Assembly: GCF_016950255.1 (NCBI RefSeq)
Contig: NZ_JACGFN010000002.1
Span: 496,001 to 560,000, forward strand
Source: Pectobacterium brasiliense
GTDB lineage: Bacteria; Pseudomonadota; Gammaproteobacteria; Enterobacterales; Enterobacteriaceae
DNA: 64,000 nt
Direction: 5' to 3'
The position numbers were made by a program, and so were the translations under genes. The notes under the pieces are model-generated. The model did no database searches and was not told where the DNA came from. It saw nothing but the letters and a program-made list of their open reading frames with translations. Positions 39,897 through 49,034 of the stretch are shown in pieces. Within the stretch, counting starts at the first letter, position 1, and each line of letters opens with the position of its first letter.

Positions 39897-41309
39897 ATCT
39901 TTTCCCGAGTTGCTAATTTTTGTCGTAAGGTACTGAATCGTGAGAACGAAATGGTCGAATCAGAGGGACCGCGCCAGCATCTGACGGTGATTCCGCGTGA
40001 CCAACATACTATTTCACGCAGCGATATCAGCGAGAATGCGCTGAAAGTACTTTATCGCCTGAACAAAGCGGGCTACGAGGCTTATCTGGTTGGCGGCGGC
40101 GTACGCGATCTGCTGCTGGGCAAAAAGCCGAAAGATTTTGATATCACCACTAACGCCACACCCGATCAGGTGCGCAAGTTATTCCGCAACTGCCGTTTGG
40201 TCGGGCGTCGTTTCCGTCTCGCCCACATCATGTTCGGGCCTGAGGTGATTGAAGTTGCCACGTTCCGTGGTCACCACGAACAGCATCAGGAACAGCAAGA
40301 AATCAAAAACTCCTCTCAGCAGGCCCAAAGCGGCATGCTGTTACGCGACAATATTTTTGGTTCCGTTGAAGAAGACGCCCAGCGCCGCGATTTCTCGATC
40401 AACAGCCTCTACTACAGCATTTCTGATTTCAGCGTACGTGACTATACCGATGGCCTGAACGATCTGCGTCAGGGCGTCATCCGTATGATTGGCGATCCCG
40501 AAACACGCTACCGTGAAGACCCGGTGCGTATGCTGCGCGCCGTCCGTTTCGCTGCCAAGCTGAACATGACGGTCAGCCCGGAAACCGCTGAGCCGATTCC
40601 TCGTCTGGCCTCATTGCTGCACGATATTCCTGCGGCGCGCATGTTTGAAGAGTCGCTGAAGCTGCTTCAATCAGGCTATGGCTACCCAACCTATAAAATG
40701 CTGTGTGAATACCAGCTGTTCCAGCCGCTTTTCCCGCTGCTGAGTCGCTACTTCACACCAAACGGCGATTCCACATTGGAGCGCATGGTTGCACAGGTGC
40801 TGAAAAATACCGATCAGCGTCTGCAAAATGACATGCGAGTCAATCCGGCATTTTTGTTTTCCGCCATGCTGTGGTATCCGCTGGTTGAACATGCACAAAA
40901 GCTGGCTCAGGAAAGCGGTCTGGCTTACTTCGATGCCTTCTCGCTGGCGATGAACGATGTACTGGATGAACAGTGCCGTTCTCTGGCCATTCCTAAGCGC
41001 ATTACGTCTTTAGTTCGTGATATTTGGCAGTTGCAAACGCGTCTGTCTCGTCGTCAGGGTAAACGCGCTTATAAGCTGATGGAACACCCTAAATTCCGCG
41101 CCGCGTATGACCTGCTTTGCCTGCGTGCCGTAATCGAAAACCATCAGGAGCTACTGCGCCTGGCTCAGTGGTGGGGAGAATTCCAGGTTGCCGCCCCGCC
41201 GCGTCAGCAAAACATGCTGAAATCGCTGGATGACGGCCCGACACCACACCGTCGTTCCCGCCCTCGCCGACCGCGTAAACCGACAACGGCACGCAGAGAT
41301 CAAGCATGA
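39897..41309 (+). CDS. pcnB: Poly(A) polymerase I, probable AUC start
   Basis: Adds 3' poly(A) tails that target RNAs for decay and controls plasmid copy number. Class II nucleotidyltransferase core: [22 protein letters not shown] with the DFD metal pair, then the [11 protein letters not shown] and [16 protein letters not shown] segments; basic tail [13 protein letters not shown]. No ATG or GTG fits the conserved N-terminus [12 protein letters not shown]. The codon aligning with E. coli residue 1 is ATC at 39897-39899, 6 bases after GAGG. E. coli pcnB starts with AUU, so a rare start is expected. An ATG at 39951 would cut 18 conserved residues. 470 aa. Overlaps folK by 4 bases. Confidence 0.93.
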   Translation: MFSRVANFCRKVLNRENEMVESEGPRQHLTVIPRDQHTISRSDISENALKVLYRLNKAGYEAYLVGGGVRDLLLGKKPKDFDITTNATPDQVRKLFRNCRLVGRRFRLAHIMFGPEVIEVATFRGHHEQHQEQQEIKNSSQQAQSGMLLRDNIFGSVEEDAQRRDFSINSLYYSISDFSVRDYTDGLNDLRQGVIRMIGDPETRYREDPVRMLRAVRFAAKLNMTVSPETAEPIPRLASLLHDIPAARMFEESLKLLQSGYGYPTYKMLCEYQLFQPLFPLLSRYFTPNGDSTLERMVAQVLKNTDQRLQNDMRVNPAFLFSAMLWYPLVEHAQKLAQESGLAYFDAFSLAMNDVLDEQCRSLAIPKRITSLVRDIWQLQTRLSRRQGKRAYKLMEHPKFRAAYDLLCLRAVIENHQELLRLAQWWGEFQVAAPPRQQNMLKSLDDGPTPHRRSRPRRPRKPTTARRDQA

Positions 41310-41839
41310 CGAACCGTGTGTATCTGGCGCTGGGCAGCAATCTTGCCCAGCCTTTGCAACAGGTACGCGCGGCATTGTCTGCGCTGGACGCGATTCCACA
41401 CACTCGCGTCGTTTGCTGCTCCTCATTTTATCGTAGCCGCCCGCTTGGCCCGCAGGATCAACCAGACTACCTCAATGCCGTCGTTGAACTGGAAACCGCA
41501 TTAGCGGCCGAATCGCTGCTGGATCACACACAGGCTATCGAGCTGGAACAAGGTCGCGAACGCAAGGAGCATCGCTGGGGCCCGCGCACGTTGGATCTGG
41601 ACATTCTGCTGTTTGGCGATGTCATCATCCAGACTGAACGTCTGACCGTGCCGCATTACGACATGAAGAATCGTGAATTCATGCTCTACCCGCTCGCAGA
41701 AATCGCCCCTGAACTAACATTCCCCGACGGCGAAACCCTCGCCCAGCGGTTAACCCATGTCGACCGCAACGGTTTGACACTATGGGATAATAAAGAGTGG
41801 GATAACGAGAAGCTGACCGGAACAGTCGACCACGAATAA
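41306..41839 (+). CDS. folK: 2-amino-4-hydroxy-6-hydroxymethyldihydropteridine pyrophosphokinase
   Basis: HPPK of folate synthesis, transferring pyrophosphate from ATP to the pterin before DHPS. 177 aa with LALGSNL near the start and the signature [17 protein letters not shown] holding the Mg-binding Asp pair. Start codon overlaps the pcnB stop by ATGA, so translation is coupled, the same as in E. coli. Confidence 0.95.
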   Translation: MTNRVYLALGSNLAQPLQQVRAALSALDAIPHTRVVCCSSFYRSRPLGPQDQPDYLNAVVELETALAAESLLDHTQAIELEQGRERKEHRWGPRTLDLDILLFGDVIIQTERLTVPHYDMKNREFMLYPLAEIAPELTFPDGETLAQRLTHVDRNGLTLWDNKEWDNEKLTGTVDHE

Positions 41840-41854
41840 TCCTCCCATCTGTAA

Positions 41855-41876
41855 CTTGAAGCGCGACGGGTATATC
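41855..41876 (+). repeat. Fragment of a dispersed repeat (22-base end motif)
   Basis: CTTGAA-GCGC-GACGGGTATATC fits the pattern CTTGAA-N4-GACGGG-K-ATATC, also seen at 15435-15456 and at the right end of the long element near 51043-51064. It lies in the folK-panB spacer. Confidence 0.5.
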
Positions 41877-41943
41877 GCTACACGTCGGCTTACATTAGAA
41901 TGTCCCCCTCAATTCTTCGCCCTATTGACATAGGAAGACCGTC

Positions 41944-42741
41944 ATGAAACCGACGACTATCTCCCACTTGCGCCAATGGAAACAAGATCAGCGAAAATTC
42001 GCTACGATTACCGCTTACGACGCCAGTTTCTCTCGCTTGTTTTTCGAGCAAGGCATCCGCGTAATGCTGGTGGGTGACTCACTGGGAATGACCGTGCAGG
42101 GTCACGATTCCACATTGCCCGTGACCACACACGATATCGTTTACCACACGCAGTGTGTCCGCCGTGGCGCACCGCTGGCGCTGGTTCTCTCCGATATGCC
42201 TTTTATGACCTATGCCACGCCAGAACAAACGTTCAGCCAGGCCGCCGAGCTGATGCGCGCAGGTGCAAATATGGTGAAGCTGGAAGGCGGAAGCTGGCTT
42301 GCCCCGACGGTAAAAATGCTGACCGAACGTGCCGTGCCAGTTTGCGGTCATCTGGGTCTAACGCCGCAGTCCGTTAATATCTTCGGCGGCTATAAAATTC
42401 AGGGCCGTAGCGAAAGCGATGCCAATCAGCTACTGGCCGATGCGCTTGCGCTTGAAGAAGCGGGCGCACAGCTGCTCGTGCTGGAATGCGTGCCTGTCGC
42501 GCTGGCCAAGCGCGTAACAGACGCCCTGTCGATTCCAGTAATCGGTATTGGCGCTGGCAACGTGACAGACGGGCAGATTCTGGTCATGCATGATGCCTTC
42601 GGCATTACCGGCGACAAGACGCCTAAGTTTGCCAAGAATTTTCTGGCGCCAAGCGGTGGCGATATCCGCGCGGCAGTGCGTTTGTATGCACAAGAAGTCG
42701 AACAGGGTCTCTACCCGGCCGAAGAACATTCGTTTCATTGA
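41944..42741 (+). CDS. panB: 3-methyl-2-oxobutanoate hydroxymethyltransferase
   Basis: First committed step of pantothenate synthesis: adds a hydroxymethyl from methylene-THF to ketoisovalerate. TIM-barrel enzyme with metal-binding Asp in [16 protein letters not shown] and the motifs [17 protein letters not shown] and [17 protein letters not shown]. 265 aa. Followed by panC after an 80-base spacer of short repeats and then panD, so all three are probably one operon. Confidence 0.96.
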   Translation: MKPTTISHLRQWKQDQRKFATITAYDASFSRLFFEQGIRVMLVGDSLGMTVQGHDSTLPVTTHDIVYHTQCVRRGAPLALVLSDMPFMTYATPEQTFSQAAELMRAGANMVKLEGGSWLAPTVKMLTERAVPVCGHLGLTPQSVNIFGGYKIQGRSESDANQLLADALALEEAGAQLLVLECVPVALAKRVTDALSIPVIGIGAGNVTDGQILVMHDAFGITGDKTPKFAKNFLAPSGGDIRAAVRLYAQEVEQGLYPAEEHSFH

Positions 42742-42797
42742 GACATTCATTTCATTGAGAAATGTCGTTTCATTAAAGAACGAGCATTCCATTAATC
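42733..42797 (+). repeat. Short degenerate tandem repeat, panB end to panC leader
   Basis: TTTCATTGAGA at 42733 and 42750, TTTCATTAAAG at 42768 and TTCCATTAATC at 42787: four related units 17-19 bases apart, the first covering the panB stop codon. Looks like local slippage or duplication. Confidence 0.55.
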
Positions 42798-42821
42798 AGG
42801 CTATTTTTTAGGAGTACGGGT

Positions 42822-43676
42822 GTGTTAATTATCGAAACCCCTCTGCTGCTGCGCCGCGAGGTTCGTCGCTGGCGTCAGGAAGGGAAACGCATTGCTTTAG
42901 TTCCCACCATGGGTAATTTGCATGACGGGCACATGACGCTGGTCGATGAAGCCAGAGCGCGTGCCGATATCGTTATTGTCAGCGTTTTTGTCAATCCTAT
43001 GCAGTTTGAGCGGCCAGATGATTTAGCCCGCTACCCCCGGACGTTGCAGGAAGACTGCGAGAAATTGAACCGCCGCGGTGCCGATCTGGTTTTCGCACCG
43101 AGCCCGGATGTGATATACCCCAATGGACTGGAGTCGCAAACGTTTGTCGATGTGCCAGGCCTGTCTTCTATGTTGGAAGGTGCCAGCCGTCCCGGCCATT
43201 TTCGGGGCGTTGCGACCATCGTCAGTAAGTTGTTCAATATAGTACAGCCGGATATCGCCTGCTTTGGTGAGAAAGATTACCAGCAGCTAGCGCTGATTCG
43301 GCAACTTGTCCGCGATATGGGCTATGACATTGACATTATTGGTGTCCCTACCGTGCGTGCAAAAGACGGTTTGGCATTGAGTTCACGCAATGGCTATCTC
43401 AGTGCGGAAGAACGCCAGCGGGCACCGTATGTTCATCAGGTGATGATGGATATGGCGACACAGTTGAACAACGGCGATCGCCAGATAGACACCTTGCTGG
43501 AACAGGCGGCAGACAAGCTGCGTGAAGCGGGCTTTACGCCTGATGAACTGTTTATCCGCGATGCAGATACGCTGCAACCGCTGAGCGCGGCCAGCACGCG
43601 TGCAGTGATTTTGATGGCTGCCTGGTTAGGCAAGGCCAGATTGATTGATAACCACCAGGTCGATTTGACTGTATGA
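42822..43676 (+). CDS. panC: Pantothenate synthetase
   Basis: Joins pantoate and beta-alanine with ATP. The HIGH-like nucleotide site is [14 protein letters not shown], with [18 protein letters not shown] and [11 protein letters not shown] further on. GTG start with GGAG 9 bases before it. 284 aa, family length. Between panB and panD. Confidence 0.96.
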   Translation: MLIIETPLLLRREVRRWRQEGKRIALVPTMGNLHDGHMTLVDEARARADIVIVSVFVNPMQFERPDDLARYPRTLQEDCEKLNRRGADLVFAPSPDVIYPNGLESQTFVDVPGLSSMLEGASRPGHFRGVATIVSKLFNIVQPDIACFGEKDYQQLALIRQLVRDMGYDIDIIGVPTVRAKDGLALSSRNGYLSAEERQRAPYVHQVMMDMATQLNNGDRQIDTLLEQAADKLREAGFTPDELFIRDADTLQPLSAASTRAVILMAAWLGKARLIDNHQVDLTV

Positions 43677-43692
43677 ACCGAGGTAACAAGCG

Positions 43693-44073
43693 ATGATACG
43701 TACCATGCTGCAAGGCAAGCTGCACCGGGTCAAAGTAACTCAGGCTGACTTGCATTATGAAGGCTCTTGCGCCATCGATCAGGATTTTATGGATGCCGCC
43801 GGCATTCTGGAATACGAAGCGATTGATATCTACAACGTTGATAACGGTCAGCGTTTCTCTACCTACGCCATTGCGGGCGAAAGAGGCTCACGCATTATCT
43901 CTGTGAACGGCGCTGCCGCTCGCCTTGCCTGCGTGGGCGACAAACTGATTATCTGCTCCTACCTGCAGATGTCCGACGAACAGGCCAGAAGCCACAGCCC
44001 GAAGGTTGCCTATTTCTCTGGCGATAACGAGCTACAGCGTCAGGCAAAGGCGATTCCGGTTCAGGTTGCCTGA
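43693..44073 (+). CDS. panD: Aspartate 1-decarboxylase
   Basis: Makes beta-alanine for PanC. 126-aa proenzyme that self-cleaves at Gly24-Ser25 (HYEGSCAID) to give the pyruvoyl cofactor; both residues are present, as are the later GAAARL and DKLIICSY strands. 16 bases after panC. Maturation in enterobacteria needs PanZ (not in this window). Confidence 0.96.
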   Translation: MIRTMLQGKLHRVKVTQADLHYEGSCAIDQDFMDAAGILEYEAIDIYNVDNGQRFSTYAIAGERGSRIISVNGAAARLACVGDKLIICSYLQMSDEQARSHSPKVAYFSGDNELQRQAKAIPVQVA

Positions 44074-44117
44074 TCGCCAAATTTATGACGAAATCGAGCG
44101 TTAGTAATGGATAGATC

Positions 44118-44182
44118 GTAAAGACGCTGCAAGTACCTCCCTGTAAGCTCGAGCCGCGCCATCCCTGGCGCGGACGCTTTAC
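44118..44182. repeat. Structured intergenic repeat element
   Basis: 65-base two-hairpin element: an outer GTAAAG / CTTTAC pair, a small TAC-CTCCCT-GTA hairpin and a strong CCGCGCC-ATCCCT-GGCGCGG hairpin (44154-44173). The two loops are almost the same (CTCCCT, ATCCCT). I believe similar sequences recur in soft-rot genomes, but I could not check this. Confidence 0.55.
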
Positions 44183-44279
44183 TCTTCTATTCCATTACTA
44201 CCGTTTTCATTTCTTAGATCAGTCTGCCAAAAAGCTAACACGGTGTTACCACCGCCTTCTCATTTGCAGAATTGACACA

Positions 44280-45050
44280 CTACGTCCGCAGCCCGCGGCC
44301 GCGTTCAATCAGCCACCAGACCAGCAGATAAAACGCCACGATAAAGGCAATCAGCACCGACATCGTGAACAGCAGCGGTACATCCTGAATCCCGAGGAAG
44401 CCATAGCGGAAACCGCTAATCATGTACACCACCGGGTTCAGCTTGGAAACGGCCTGCCAAAACGGCGGCAGCAGCGTCAGCGAGTAAAACACCCCGCCCA
44501 GATAGGTCAGCGGCGTTAACACAAACGTCGGAATCAGGCTGATATCATCAAAGGTTTTTGCAAACACCGCATTCAATAAGCCTGCCAGCGAGAACAGCGT
44601 CGCCGTCAGCAAGAGCGTCACAACAATGATCCACCAGGCATGAACATGCAGCGGGACGAAGAACAGCGATACAGCAGTCACCAGAACCCCAACGCACAGG
44701 CCACGCGCAATCCCCCCACCAACATAGCCCGCAATGATCACGTGAGTCGGCACTGGAGCGACCAGCAATTCTTCAATATTGCGTTGAAACTTGGCGCTGA
44801 AAAAAGAAGAAGCGACGTTGGCATAGGCGTTGGTAATCACCGCCATCATGATCAGGCCCGGCACGATAAACTGCATGTAGGTGAAACCATGCATATCACC
44901 AATACGTGAGCCGATCAGGTTGCCGAAAATAATGAAATACAGCGTCATGGTGATCACTGGCGGCACCAGCGTCTGAATCCAGATACGCCCAAATCGAGTG
45001 ACTTCTTTCACCCAAATACTCTGTAGCGCTACCCAATACAAATGCATCAT
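44280..45050 (-). CDS. yadH: ABC-2 type transporter permease YadH
   Basis: 256-aa permease with six hydrophobic helices (IQTLVPPVITMTLYFIIFGNL, IVPGLIMMAVITNAYANV and others). The P-loop-proximal NIEELLVAPVPTHVIIAGY is the ABC-2 permease signature. Works with the ATPase YadG, whose gene it overlaps by 4 bases. Substrate unknown; exported lipids, drugs or polysaccharides are typical of the class. Confidence 0.93.
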   Translation of the reverse strand: MMHLYWVALQSIWVKEVTRFGRIWIQTLVPPVITMTLYFIIFGNLIGSRIGDMHGFTYMQFIVPGLIMMAVITNAYANVASSFFSAKFQRNIEELLVAPVPTHVIIAGYVGGGIARGLCVGVLVTAVSLFFVPLHVHAWWIIVVTLLLTATLFSLAGLLNAVFAKTFDDISLIPTFVLTPLTYLGGVFYSLTLLPPFWQAVSKLNPVVYMISGFRYGFLGIQDVPLLFTMSVLIAFIVAFYLLVWWLIERGRGLRT

Positions 45051-45985
45051 GCCTTTTCTCCCTTACCGTTCGCCCCGTCTCCATTAACCAAGGTGACAAA
45101 CAGCTCTTCCAACCGGTTCGCTTTATTACGCATACTTAATATCGTTATCCCCTGCGCGCTTAGCTGGCTAAATAACGCATTCAGGCCTTGCTCACGCATC
45201 ACATCCACTTCCAGCGTTGACGTATCCATCAGGCGAAACGCATAGCCTTCAAGCTGTGGCAGCGGGCTTTTCGCCGCCAGATCGAAAATAAACGTTTCGG
45301 ACTTCAGCTGAGCAAGCAGCTGCTTCATCGAGGTGTTCTCCACCAGCTCTCCCCGCTGGATGATCCCGATGTTGCGGCACAGCATTTCCGCTTCTTCCAG
45401 ATAGTGCGTCGTCAGGATAATCGTGGTGCCCTGCGCGTTCAGTTCCTTCAAAAAGCCCCACATGGAGCGACGTAATTCGATATCCACACCTGCGGTCGGC
45501 TCATCAAGAATCAGCAGCTTAGGCTCATGCATTAACGCACGCGCAATCATCAGGCGACGCTTCATCCCGCCGGACAACATCATCGCTTTTTCGTTGCGTT
45601 TCTCCCACAGATCGAGCTGTTTCAGGTATTTTTCGGCACGCTGCAATGCATCCTGCCGTTTCACGCCATAATAGCCAGCCTGATTAACCACAATCTGTAA
45701 TACCGTTTCGAAAGGATTGAAGTTAAATTCCTGCGGGACCAACCCCAGTTGGCGTTTCGCATTCACTTTGTCCAGCTCAAGGTCATAGCCGAAAACGCGA
45801 ACTTTACCGGCCGTTTTATTCACTAGCGAGCTGATAATCCCAATCGTGGTCGATTTTCCCGCGCCATTTGGCCCCAGAAGCGCATAGAAATCCCCCGCTT
45901 CCACGTTCAGGTCGATCCCCCGTAGCGCCTGGACGCCTCCCGAATAGGTTTTGGTTAGTTGCGCCAGTTCCAGTGCATATGTCAT
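45047..45985 (-). CDS. yadG: ABC transporter ATP-binding protein YadG
   Basis: 312-aa ATPase partner of YadH. Walker A GPNGAGKST, Q-loop LVPQEFNFNPF, signature LSGGMKRRLM, Walker B LLILDEPTAGVD, H-loop TTHYLEEAEM. The C-terminal 80 residues follow the exporter-type pattern. Divergent from can, the E. coli layout. Confidence 0.94.
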   Translation of the reverse strand: MTYALELAQLTKTYSGGVQALRGIDLNVEAGDFYALLGPNGAGKSTTIGIISSLVNKTAGKVRVFGYDLELDKVNAKRQLGLVPQEFNFNPFETVLQIVVNQAGYYGVKRQDALQRAEKYLKQLDLWEKRNEKAMMLSGGMKRRLMIARALMHEPKLLILDEPTAGVDIELRRSMWGFLKELNAQGTTIILTTHYLEEAEMLCRNIGIIQRGELVENTSMKQLLAQLKSETFIFDLAAKSPLPQLEGYAFRLMDTSTLEVDVMREQGLNALFSQLSAQGITILSMRNKANRLEELFVTLVNGDGANGKGEKA

Positions 45986-46122
45986 AAGAAATGGATTGCC
46001 TTATTATCAGTGAATTCTACAAATTTGAAGTATGACGGAGATAAACTATCGTTTTTCAAACGACGCATGTTGCCTTATATTACTCCTCACTGCCCCTTGT
46101 TTGTTACAGGTCATTTACTTTC

Positions 46123-46764
46123 ATGAAAGAAATTGAAACGCTCATCGCCAATAACCAGCTTTGGTCTAAAACGATGGTGGAAGAGGATCCTGGCTATTTT
46201 GAACGTCTGGCGCAGGCACAACGACCCCGTTTTCTATGGATTGGATGCTCGGACAGTCGCGTACCTGCGGAAAGTCTGACCAGCCTTGAGCCTGGTGAAC
46301 TGTTTGTTCACCGCAACGTCGCCAATCTGGTTATTCACACCGACCTCAATTGCCTGTCTGTCGTGCAATATGCCGTCGAAGTTCTTGAAGTCGAACATAT
46401 CATTATCTGCGGCCACTACGGCTGCGGTGGTGTTCAGGCGGCGGTGGAAAACCCAGAATTGGGTTTGATTAACAACTGGCTGCTGCATATCCGTGATTTG
46501 TGGTACAAGCATAGTTCGCTGCTGGGGGAATTGCCTCCCGAACAGCGGCTGAATACGCTCTGTGAAATCAACGTTGTCGAGCAGGTTTATAACCTCGGCC
46601 ACTCCACCATCATGCAGTCCGCCTGGAAGCGTGGGCAGAAAGTCACGATCCACGGTTGGGTTTACGGTATTCAGGATGGCCGTCTGCGCGATCTGGAAGT
46701 GACGGCGACCAACCGGGAGACGCTGGAACAGCGTTATCGCCGCGCGATTTCCTCCCTGCCTTGA
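46123..46764 (+). CDS. can: Beta-carbonic anhydrase
   Basis: Interconverts CO2 and bicarbonate, needed for carboxylations at ambient CO2. Zinc ligands Cys42, Asp44, His98 and Cys101 are all present (CSDSRVP and CGHYGCGG). 213 aa against 220 in E. coli. Between divergent yadG and convergent hpt, as in E. coli. Confidence 0.96.
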   Translation: MKEIETLIANNQLWSKTMVEEDPGYFERLAQAQRPRFLWIGCSDSRVPAESLTSLEPGELFVHRNVANLVIHTDLNCLSVVQYAVEVLEVEHIIICGHYGCGGVQAAVENPELGLINNWLLHIRDLWYKHSSLLGELPPEQRLNTLCEINVVEQVYNLGHSTIMQSAWKRGQKVTIHGWVYGIQDGRLRDLEVTATNRETLEQRYRRAISSLP

Positions 46765-46774
46765 TACGCTGTCT

Positions 46775-46795
46775 GACGCCCATTCGCTGGGCGTC
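46775..46795. terminator. Hairpin between can and hpt
   Basis: GACGCCCA-TTCGC-TGGGCGTC, a perfect 8-bp stem 11 bases after can and 29 before the hpt end. No U-tract. Confidence 0.45.
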
Positions 46796-46823
46796 GCTCA
46801 CGGCATCGGCCTTATCTGATACG

Positions 46824-47360
46824 CTATTCCTGTGGAACAACCTTGCCGACGTAAGGTAAATGGCGATAGTGCTGGGCATAGTCGATGCCGTAACCCACAA
46901 CGAACTCATCAGGGATCGAGAACCCAACCCACTCGACTTTCACCGCCACTTCACGGCGCTCTGGTTTGTCCAGCAGCGTACAGATAGCCAGCGATTTTGG
47001 CTCACGCAGTTGCAGAATTTCCCGCACTTTGCTCAGCGTATTGCCCGAGTCGATAATATCTTCAACGATCAACACATCTTTGCCGCGAATATCTTCATCC
47101 AGATCTTTCAGGATCTTAACATCGCGCGTGCTGTTCATACCGCTGCCATAGCTGGATGCCGTCATGAAATCCACCTCGTGAGGGACGTCAATCGCCCGAC
47201 ATAAATCGGCCATAAAGATAAACGATCCACGCAATAGCCCCACCAGCACCATATCGCTGCCGCTATCACGGTAGTGTTCGCTGATCTGTTGCCCCAGTTC
47301 GGTAACCCGCGCCATCACTTCCTGCTCAGAAATCATGACTTCCACGGTATGTTTCATCAT
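46824..47360 (-). CDS. hpt: Hypoxanthine phosphoribosyltransferase
   Basis: Purine salvage enzyme joining hypoxanthine with PRPP. PRPP-binding loop [14 protein letters not shown], plus [15 protein letters not shown] and [11 protein letters not shown]. Frame extends to 47393, but AAGAG lies 8 bases before ATG 47360 (next ATG 47357 also possible); 178 aa matches E. coli. Confidence 0.95.
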   Translation of the reverse strand: MMKHTVEVMISEQEVMARVTELGQQISEHYRDSGSDMVLVGLLRGSFIFMADLCRAIDVPHEVDFMTASSYGSGMNSTRDVKILKDLDEDIRGKDVLIVEDIIDSGNTLSKVREILQLREPKSLAICTLLDKPERREVAVKVEWVGFSIPDEFVVGYGIDYAQHYRHLPYVGKVVPQE

Positions 47361-47509
47361 ACTGATAACTCTTTGAAGTAAGGTATTCAGCACCCTCGGT
47401 AGAATGACAGACTCATTATCGATGATGCGCCAATGCTGACTTTTGAATCAGTCTGGGCAATGCCCAAGCGCGCGAAGTATATCAGAAACCACACCATGAA
47501 GGAGACACC

Positions 47510-47944
47510 ATGAGCACACCACCGGTGGATGTTTGCTACAAAGTGAATGTCCCGCTTTCCAGTCAGCAGTTCATTGCGCTGTTGGCGAAAACGTCATTGG
47601 GGTCGCGCCGCCCGCTGGATAATGAGACGGCAATTGCAGGTATGCTTAAGCACACCAACCTGCTGGTTTCCGCCTGGCAAGGGGAAGCGCTGGTTGGGAT
47701 CGCGCGCAGCGTGACGGATTTTCATTTTTGCTGCTATCTGTCCGATCTGGCGGTATCAGAGGACTGTCAGCACGCGGGAATAGGCAAGAAGCTGATTCAA
47801 CAAACCGCTCAGCAGCTTGAAAAAGGCTGCAAAATTATTTTGCTGGCCGCGCCGCTGGCGGTGGATTACTACCCGAAGTTAGGGTTTGAAAAACACAATA
47901 GCACCTGGATCATGCCTGCGTCAGACCTGCATGCAGAGGCGTAA
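47510..47944 (+). CDS. GNAT-family N-acetyltransferase
   Basis: 144 aa. Acetyl-CoA-binding core DLAVSEDCQHAGIGKKLIQQTAQQL (V/I-x-x-x-x-Q-x-x-G-I-G type) in residues about 80-105 and PKLGFEKH near the C-terminus, where GNATs end in a Y/G-F strand. A GGAG site lies 6 bases before the ATG. Substrate unknown. Its stop codon directly abuts the end of the convergent ABC ATPase gene. Confidence 0.85.
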   Translation: MSTPPVDVCYKVNVPLSSQQFIALLAKTSLGSRRPLDNETAIAGMLKHTNLLVSAWQGEALVGIARSVTDFHFCCYLSDLAVSEDCQHAGIGKKLIQQTAQQLEKGCKIILLAAPLAVDYYPKLGFEKHNSTWIMPASDLHAEA

Positions 47945-49030
47945 TCATTTCGTTTCAGAGCCGTCAGCCGGAGTGCTGACGGCGGGTAAAGCAGGATACA
48001 AGACTGGCGGATCCGTCTTAATGCTTAAACGCACCTGCTGTCCCGGTTCAAACCAGTTGCCGGTCTGCACCAGCAGCATCAGTTCTCCCATCTTCACCCG
48101 ATACAAGTTTGATGTGCCCATAAATAGCCTATCTTCGATCGACGCCGGACCATCGGGATCGAGCGCCAACGCCACGTCTGCCGGGCGTACCATCCAGTCG
48201 CATTGTGAATCCATCGGCTGATTGAGCGGATGGGTCGCCTGATGATCGCCCAATGGGCTTTGCCATTGATGGTCGCTCATAATTTTCACAGGTAAATAGT
48301 TCGTGTTCCCCATAAAATCAGCGACAAAGCGGCTATTCGGGCGATGGTACAGCTCGGATGGATAACCCTGCTGCATAATCTTCCCTTCATCCAGCAGAAT
48401 CAGATGGTCGGCGCAGGCAAAAGCTTCCTCCCGGCTGTGCGTAGCGAAAACCGCCGCAACATGACGCTGTTTGAGAATCTGCCGCAATTCGGTGATCAGG
48501 CGGTAGCGGGTCTGGCTGTCCAGACCGGGAAACGGCTCATCCAGCAACAGCAGTTTCGGCTCACAGGCCAGCGCACGGGCAATCGCCAAACGCTGCTGCT
48601 GTTCATTCGATAGCTCGTGTGGATAACGTGTGGCAACCTCATCCAGTTGCAAGAGCGTCAGCATCTCCGCACAGATTGGCTTCACCTCGCTGTCCGGGCG
48701 GCCATACAAACCAAACGCAATGTTGCCTTCCACCGTCAGATGCGGAAAGAGCGCGTAGTCCTGAAAAATCAGGCCAACCTGACGCAGCTCGGGCAGGACG
48801 TACGCTTGCGGCGAGCTGACGGGTTCACCTTCCAGCAAAATCTTGCCCTGAGTAATCGGCAGCAGGCCAGCGATAGCCTGTAATAGCGCCGTTTTACCAC
48901 AGCCGTTTCGCCCCAACAGGCAGATCGTCTCATCGTCGCGCACGGCAAATGAGATGTTCTCCAACACGGGAGACTGCTGCAACGTACAACTTACCGCCTG
49001 AACGCTCAGAATATCTATCGGCGCGGCCAT
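47945..49030 (-). CDS. Iron(III)-type ABC transporter ATP-binding protein with altered signature motif
   Basis: 361 aa, FbpC/AfuC-like. Walker A GRNGCGKTA (40-48), Q-loop Gln90 in IFQDYALFP, Walker B LLLLDEP (160-166), H-loop His198, and a C-terminal TOBE-like region from about residue 275. The signature expected as LSGGQQQR reads LSNEQQQR (140-147), so both glycines of LSGGQ are replaced. The serine is kept. It lies 4 bases after the permease gene, so they form one operon. No substrate-binding protein gene is adjacent. Confidence 0.85.
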   Translation of the reverse strand: MAAPIDILSVQAVSCTLQQSPVLENISFAVRDDETICLLGRNGCGKTALLQAIAGLLPITQGKILLEGEPVSSPQAYVLPELRQVGLIFQDYALFPHLTVEGNIAFGLYGRPDSEVKPICAEMLTLLQLDEVATRYPHELSNEQQQRLAIARALACEPKLLLLDEPFPGLDSQTRYRLITELRQILKQRHVAAVFATHSREEAFACADHLILLDEGKIMQQGYPSELYHRPNSRFVADFMGNTNYLPVKIMSDHQWQSPLGDHQATHPLNQPMDSQCDWMVRPADVALALDPDGPASIEDRLFMGTSNLYRVKMGELMLLVQTGNWFEPGQQVRLSIKTDPPVLYPALPAVSTPADGSETK

Positions 49031-49034
49031 GTGA

